In this document: piece after piece, positions 59,568 through 64,000 of the stretch
How the letters are laid out: every line of letters starts with the position of its first letter
How positions within the stretch are numbered: the stretch's first letter is position 1
Assembly (NCBI GenBank): GCA_022225965.2
Contig: JAKJXP020000114.1
Coordinates: forward strand, 1-64,000
DNA length: 64,000 bases
Direction of reading: 5' to 3'
From: Diatrype stigma
Taxonomy: Eukaryota > Ascomycota > Sordariomycetes > Xylariales > Diatrypaceae
Position numbers and translations under genes: made by a program
The notes under the pieces: model-generated
Told to the model about the DNA's origin: nothing
Database searches by the model: none
The model's input: only the letters and a program-made list of their open reading frames with translations

Positions 59568-60521
59568 ATGTGCTCCCACGCCGGCCCACCCCCAGCCGTC
59601 ACGACCGCGTCCCGACGCCGCAGGTCAACAAGGAGGAGCCGATACCGGCCGTCGCGGTTCCAGGAGGACTTCGAGCGCGACACCTCGCTCTCGCCGCCGC
59701 CCGAGTTCCTGGAGCACCAGCAGCGGCCCAGCATCGACCAGCAGGTGGCCACCATGGCGCTGGGCGCCCGAGCCGGGGCCGGGGCCGGGGCCGGGGCGGG
59801 TGCCAAACCCGCCGGCGGAACGGCCCACCACCAGAAAGTCTTGGCGCGGCGCGACTCGCGCAAACACAAGGGCGCGTACGCAGGGCTCGGGGACGGGGGA
59901 CGGCCGCCGCGGTTGCCGCCGCTCCGGAGCGGCCCGAAAATGAACGTGAGGACGGTGTCGGCGTCACTCCGTTTCGGCACGGATGGGTGCTGTGACTACG
60001 ACGATGACGATGCAGATGGCAACGATGATGATGACGACGATGGCGATGATGATGTTGTTGTTGACGATGCTGTTGATGACGCCGTCACGACCACGACCAC
60101 GGCCGCGGCTGTGGTACACGGGGGCAGCGGCGCATCATCGTCGCTACCACGGATTATGTATAACGAAAGCAAAGACAACACCGACGGTAGTGATGGCGCG
60201 GCTCATAACGGCGCGGATATCCAGCGTCGCCGAGTCAAGGCTCGCGTTGGGAGGCGGTGGCGGGGGCGGGGATGGGGTGGTGATGATGATGATGATGGTG
60301 GCGGCCGCGGTAGTCTCCGTCTGCAGGAGGGGGCTAGTGCTGCTAATCACAACAGCAGCAGTAACAATAGCAACAATAGGGGGGATGGAGGACCGGACCC
60401 GGACTCGGGTTCGGGCAATAGCAGTAGCAGCCCGGAAGATGGGGTTAGGAGCAACATGAAGGGCTGGCTCAAGACGATGATGCTGCTGCGCGGCACCAAG
60501 CGCGGGGTCGATGACGAATGA
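59568..60521 (+). CDS. Hypothetical low-complexity protein (317 aa)
   Basis: This is a single-exon frame. The ATG at 59,568 is chosen because upstream extension needs a TTG. The N-terminus is basic (SRRRRSTRRSRYRPSRFQ) followed by DFERDTSLSPPPEFLEHQ, which looks like the conserved part. A Gly/Ala run (GARAGAGAGAGAGAK), two acidic Asp-rich runs (DDDDADGNDDDDDDGDDD) and Asn/Ser stretches follow. A short basic C-terminus reads MKGWLKTMMLLRGTKRG. I recognise no domain. The Asp runs come from GATGAT-type microsatellites, so length probably varies between strains. It is probably expressed, given the promoter-like upstream region. Confidence 0.6.
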   Translation: MCSHAGPPPAVTTASRRRRSTRRSRYRPSRFQEDFERDTSLSPPPEFLEHQQRPSIDQQVATMALGARAGAGAGAGAGAKPAGGTAHHQKVLARRDSRKHKGAYAGLGDGGRPPRLPPLRSGPKMNVRTVSASLRFGTDGCCDYDDDDADGNDDDDDDGDDDVVVDDAVDDAVTTTTTAAAVVHGGSGASSSLPRIMYNESKDNTDGSDGAAHNGADIQRRRVKARVGRRWRGRGWGGDDDDDGGGRGSLRLQEGASAANHNSSSNNSNNRGDGGPDPDSGSGNSSSSPEDGVRSNMKGWLKTMMLLRGTKRGVDDE

Positions 60522-60848
60522 CGACTGTCGAAAAATGTCGCCGCTGGGCGGTGGTGGCCTTTGATGGGTCGGCTCGTTGACTTGGGCGTCTCGCGGGAGT
60601 TTATAAACTTGATTTAGCTATACTAACTACTGATAATAATGTAATGTGTAATCGGACTATGTATGTCTCGGTATATTGACGTAACTCTTTAGCTCTAAAA
60701 AGGCAGGGCTGAACGATGTAGACATAGGCTGTCCTCCGGAGACTGTCGAGCGTAGGTGTCACCAAGAAAGAAGAGATAATATAATTCTGTCTCTCTATAG
60801 GCAGAGCAACCTGCACCCATAACTCTATTCTTGCAACTTGACAATGGG
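60522..60848. other. Intergenic, convergent 3' ends
   Basis: A 327-bp gap lies between the hypothetical gene and the 3' end of mon1. Nothing is visible except 3' flank sequence. Confidence 0.6.
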
Positions 60849-62777
60849 CTAGAACACACCCCCACCTATGATAAAAAGGCGCTCTTCCTCACGTTTGGCC
60901 CACTGGATGATCTTGTTGGCGCCCTGGGCCATGGCGGACCGGGCCGTGTTTGGCCCGGAGACGCAATAAAACTCGAAGATCGGGGTGATCCACGCGAGGG
61001 AGGTCGAATCCTCGCCCACGCAGTTCAGCACCTTCAGGTGCGAGTGCTTCGCATGGATGGTGGCGTGCAGATTGTGATAGAGCGACATGAGCCTCCGATG
61101 CTGGATTATGTGGTCGAAGGCCGGGTGCAGAGACGGCATGCAGAACTGGACGTTGGCCTTGGATTTAAACAGAAAGTGGCTGATGGCTGCGCCGGGCGCG
61201 ATCTCATGGACTGCTGGGCGGCCTTTTTCAGCCGCCTCCTTGATGATTTCTAGGAGTTTCTTCCTCTTCAGCTCGGCCACGACGTCATCCCGCATTTGCT
61301 GCAGAGCAAAGAAACTCTCCTTGTCAGTGCTGATGAGGATGATGGCGGTCTCTTCCTCGACCGGACTCGGAGCTTCTGGTACTGCCGCACTTTCCACACT
61401 TTCCGCACTATCGGCGTGGCCGTCCAGGAAGCTGACATACATGTAAAGATAGCCTCGGTTATTGAAGGCAGGTAAACAGATCGGAATCCAATTCTCACCG
61501 CCGGCAGCCTTGATACCCCCGGATTCGAAAAGCATGTTGAATATGAGCTGCAAATCGCTTGGGTGAAGCGAATGGCGGCGCGGGCGAATCACGCTTACCA
61601 ACCGTCCACTCGCGGCTATCAACCCATAGAGCAGTTTCTCAGACCTCGCCTTCAGGAACGCATTATTGATAGAATGTCGTTGCGACTTCCTCAGCTTCAA
61701 ACATTCGAGTGCTCCCAGAAGTGACGAGGGTGACCCCTTGGTGAAACTATCGGCTAAGGATGAAAGTAGCGACTCGGTACCCTGTAAGGGCTTGCGTAGG
61801 TCCGTAGACGGGCGATTTGCAAATATGTTGCTGAGAGTAGGTAATGTCAGGGTAGACAGAATCTGCATGTAAAGCGCATCGAGCTGGGCGCGTAGCTGCG
61901 AGTCGCTCTCGCCAAGTCGGCTGATGGCCACAAAGTAGAGCGGGCCTTGGGTGGTAACAACGAAGCGTGTGTCGCCCGCCGTGAACCCTAACAGCGGGTT
62001 CTTGGCTCCCTCGTAGAACGATATGATGGTCTGCACGACACCCATCGAGGAGTTGATCAGACTCAGGTCGCCGTGCCTGCTATAGATCGGCTTGCCCGCC
62101 GAAGAGAGGATCATGAAGTGTTTCAGCTTGGATTTCCAGACCCGGAGCCTATCCTCGTCATTCCAGTCCTTCTCAGACGTGTCGGGGATATCGTCGAATT
62201 CGCGCTCGAAGTCTCCCAGCGCTGATATTCTGGACGTTCGGACCGTCTCGAACGGCTGCACCGCCGAGGACTGGGCATGCAGGAGCGCCCACGCGGGACT
62301 CCTCTTGCTCATGTCGCCGACGAGCAGGCTCTCCAGGTCTCCCGGCGGGCGCAGCGTCGGGGCAAAGCTCATGACGCTCATGGACTCGTCGAGGTCGCTC
62401 CCGATCGTGGAGAACCCCCGCCGCCGCGTGGCCGTGGCCGTGGCCCGGTCCGGCGAGGCGTCGACTGGGCCGGCATCGCTGTTCGCAGCGGCGTTGTCGT
62501 CGCTGGTCGAGAAGGTGCCGCGAGAGCCGTCGGGGAACGACAGCGTCTGGATGTTCATAGCAGACAGGGCGGTTGTCGGCTTAGACTGCAACCGAGGCCG
62601 TCCTCGCTCTACTGATGCCGCCGCTGCTGCCGCCGCCGCCGCCGCCGCAGAAGCAGCAGATCCGCCTGTCGCTGCTGCATGGGAAGGTCGTGGGGGGAGA
62701 GGGGGAGGCCGTTCGTCGCCGGGGGCGAGGCCGGATGATGATGACGACGATCCAGCGTCCTCGCTGCCGCTGCCCAT
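60849..62777 (-). CDS. mon1: Vacuolar fusion protein Mon1 (642 aa)
   Basis: This is a single-exon gene. Residues up to about 170 are disordered and rich in Ala, Ser and Pro, with a poly-Ala run. The conserved part begins near [21 protein letters not shown], followed by [40 protein letters not shown] and [15 protein letters not shown], and ends [19 protein letters not shown], the longin-domain layout of Mon1. With Ccz1, Mon1 is the guanine-nucleotide exchange factor for Rab7/Ypt7, driving endosome, autophagosome and vacuole fusion. The start is uncertain: I use the ATG at 62,777 (MGSGSEDAG), since the frame opens further upstream only through GTG. A 17-residue upstream open frame lies in the leader. 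Confidence 0.93.
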   Translation of the reverse strand: MGSGSEDAGSSSSSSGLAPGDERPPPLPPRPSHAAATGGSAASAAAAAAAAAAASVERGRPRLQSKPTTALSAMNIQTLSFPDGSRGTFSTSDDNAAANSDAGPVDASPDRATATATRRRGFSTIGSDLDESMSVMSFAPTLRPPGDLESLLVGDMSKRSPAWALLHAQSSAVQPFETVRTSRISALGDFEREFDDIPDTSEKDWNDEDRLRVWKSKLKHFMILSSAGKPIYSRHGDLSLINSSMGVVQTIISFYEGAKNPLLGFTAGDTRFVVTTQGPLYFVAISRLGESDSQLRAQLDALYMQILSTLTLPTLSNIFANRPSTDLRKPLQGTESLLSSLADSFTKGSPSSLLGALECLKLRKSQRHSINNAFLKARSEKLLYGLIAASGRLVSVIRPRRHSLHPSDLQLIFNMLFESGGIKAAGGENWIPICLPAFNNRGYLYMYVSFLDGHADSAESVESAAVPEAPSPVEEETAIILISTDKESFFALQQMRDDVVAELKRKKLLEIIKEAAEKGRPAVHEIAPGAAISHFLFKSKANVQFCMPSLHPAFDHIIQHRRLMSLYHNLHATIHAKHSHLKVLNCVGEDSTSLAWITPIFEFYCVSGPNTARSAMAQGANKIIQWAKREEERLFIIGGGVF

Positions 62778-63556
62778 CGTGACCCGAATCCTGGCAATGC
62801 TCGTCGCATCCTCCTTACGCGGGCTCACTGGTCTGCTCACTTCACGTCAATCCATAGCCCTGCGCTCGGACATCGAAGAATCTATTCTCTCGAAGGACAT
62901 AGAGGTAAGTCGGGGGTTATAGTGTGAACTGGTGTTCGTTCGTGATAATTATAGATGTTCTGCGGGTTCACGTCATTGGTTCTAGTTAGTCTCAGCAGCG
63001 GGCAGCTGGACCTTTGCCGCACATGCAGCAGCTATTCCCCAGGGCTGCCAGCCAGCCAGCCAGCCAGCCTCCCTAGACGCCCCTAGCTAGACTCGTAATA
63101 CCAGGTAAGCTGGCAAGCCCAAGGCTGGTCAGGGATAGCTCGACACCAGGACACCAGGACACCAGGACACGCGGCTAGGCGCTTGTATGTTCGTACATAC
63201 CTACCTACATGTAGTACGTAATACTACATACCACCGGGGGGCTGAGCCTGTAACTTAGTGGCGGGCCGATGAAACATGCCTGCCTAAGGCGCTACATGCC
63301 CGTAATCGGTGGAATCTCGTCATGGCCATTCGTCCAATTGGCTGCATCGTGTCTTCAACTATTCGTACGTCCCGGATTGTTCTTCATATAGACTAATGTT
63401 CTTTAATGTTCTTCATATAATTAGGCGATACTCGGTTGTTTGCAGCTTCACATTGATGCGCCTCAGTCTGCGATGATCCACGGCCTTTCCGAATCCCCAT
63501 CCGAACCCATGGGACCGCCGGTTATCCCTCCATAGTTGAAGCTGCTACGGCAAAAG
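62778..63556. promoter_or_regulatory. Divergent intergenic region, mon1 / dop1
   Basis: This 0.78-kb stretch holds both promoters. A repeated CCAG and ACACCAGG pattern (63,046-63,066 and 63,139-63,170) and a TACATACCTACCTACATGTA tract near 63,195 are visible. No TATA box is evident. Confidence 0.5.
62847..62900 (-). promoter_or_regulatory. Upstream open reading frame before mon1 (17 codons)
   Basis: An ATG at 62,900 opens a frame MSFERIDSSMSERRAMD ending at a TGA at 62,847, about 70 nt before the mon1 start codon. If transcribed it would be a uORF in the leader. I considered joining it to mon1 by an intron but found no usable donor before its stop. Confidence 0.4.
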
Positions 63557-64000
63557 ATGGCGCCCGAGCCCGGTTCTCGTCGTTCCGTGTCCCCAGAGAG
63601 CTCCGGTCGAAATACGCCCACTCCGCGACAATGGAGGAATCAGTTGGGGCCAGGTACATAGCTAGATAACCGGTCTGTTCCTAGGGCTTGAATCCGTAGC
63701 TGATCATCCTGCTTTGCATTATAGAAGAGACGCCCACGAAAGACAAGCATTACCGGAAATATGCGTCAGGCGTTGAGCGAGCCCTGTCGCTGTTCGATAC
63801 AGCTCTGCAAGAATGGGCAGATTATATATCCTTTCTGAGTAGACTGCTCAAGGTGAGGACAGAGCCGGCGTGCTGCGGTGTAGTCTGGCATATGCTAAGC
63901 GTCCTTGTCCATATAGGCATTGCAAGCACGACAATCCAATATAACCACGATCCCGTCGAAAGTCCTCGTTGCGAAGCGTCTCTCGCAATGTCTTAACCCC
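63557..64000 (+). CDS. dop1: Dop1/Dopey N-terminus, cut by window end
   Basis: Three exons can be placed: 63,557-63,653, 63,725-63,852 and 63,917 to the window end, with introns of 71 and 64 nt (phase 1, then 0). The 103 visible residues begin MAPEPGSRRSVSPESSG and contain the strongly conserved Dopey block KDKHYRKYASGVERALSLFD, TALQEWADYISFLSRLLKAL, then PSKVLVAKRLSQCLNP. Dopey proteins are large (typically well over 1,500 residues) and act with Mon2 and a flippase (Neo1) in endosome-Golgi traffic; Aspergillus dopA is needed for normal development. Most of the gene lies beyond the window. Confidence 0.92.

Noticed and set aside
61087..62922. Open frames on the + strand across mon1
   Set aside because: The - strand frame has clear Mon1 homology over its whole conserved part; the + strand frames are shadows.
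26593..64000. Secondary-metabolite or other biosynthetic gene cluster
   Set aside because: There is no polyketide synthase, peptide synthetase, terpene cyclase, P450 or cluster regulator; neighbours are housekeeping genes with unrelated expression needs.

Overview
The window is nuclear DNA of a filamentous ascomycete (Pezizomycotina, probably a Sordariomycete). The reasons are short GT..AG introns of about 50-500 nt with CTRAY-type branch sites, GC-rich exons, a complete set of recognisable fungal housekeeping proteins (Pex10, Erd1, Mon1, Dop1, Dap1, GT15 mannosyltransferase, HDEL-ended protein disulfide isomerase), and a two-compartment layout with one large AT-rich, repeat-induced-point-mutation (RIP)-like block beside a gene-bearing block.

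Bases 1 to about 24,575 are transposon wreckage with no live gene. A Tad-like LINE relic lies on the + strand (endonuclease and reverse transcriptase motifs still readable in a single frame from about 4.49 to 6.89 kb). A Ty1/copia relic lies on the - strand (about 19.3-24.5 kb). Three copies of one repeat end sit at 38-205, 9,170-9,287 and 18,966-19,125. A 15-bp minisatellite (17.76-18.0 kb), a 42-bp minisatellite (18.44-18.72 kb) and about 8 kb of AT-rich DNA that I could not assign complete the block. The catalytic aspartates of the reverse transcriptases have changed to asparagine (GAY to AAY), as RIP predicts.

From about 24,580 the base composition changes abruptly and genes follow: F-box-like protein (+, 26.6 kb), Dap1/MAPR cytochrome b5-like protein (-, 29.3 kb), GT15 alpha-1,2-mannosyltransferase (+, 30.9 kb), Erd1 (-, 33.8 kb), Pex10 (+, 36.0 kb), LYAR-type zinc-finger protein (-, 38.6 kb), Bem46-like serine hydrolase (+, 45.6 kb), a small mitochondrial-type membrane protein (-, 48.4 kb), protein disulfide isomerase (-, 50.2 kb), a 1,089-residue disordered protein (+, 54.6 kb), a low-complexity hypothetical protein (+, 59.6 kb), Mon1 (-, 60.8 kb) and the 5' end of Dop1 (+, 63.6 kb, cut by the window edge). 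I rebuilt the intron-containing genes by hand; several differ from what single open frames suggest.

Many of the genes serve the secretory and endomembrane system: ER oxidative folding (PDI), Golgi mannosylation (GT15), retention of Golgi enzymes (Erd1), endosome/vacuole fusion (Mon1) and endosome-Golgi traffic (Dop1). No secondary-metabolite cluster, CRISPR array, canonical rRNA or intact transposon is visible. The least ordinary structures are a 53-bp perfect inverted repeat around interstitial TTAGGG-type repeats at 44.7-45.2 kb and a tRNA-derived, SINE-like element with two B boxes at 33.16-33.37 kb.
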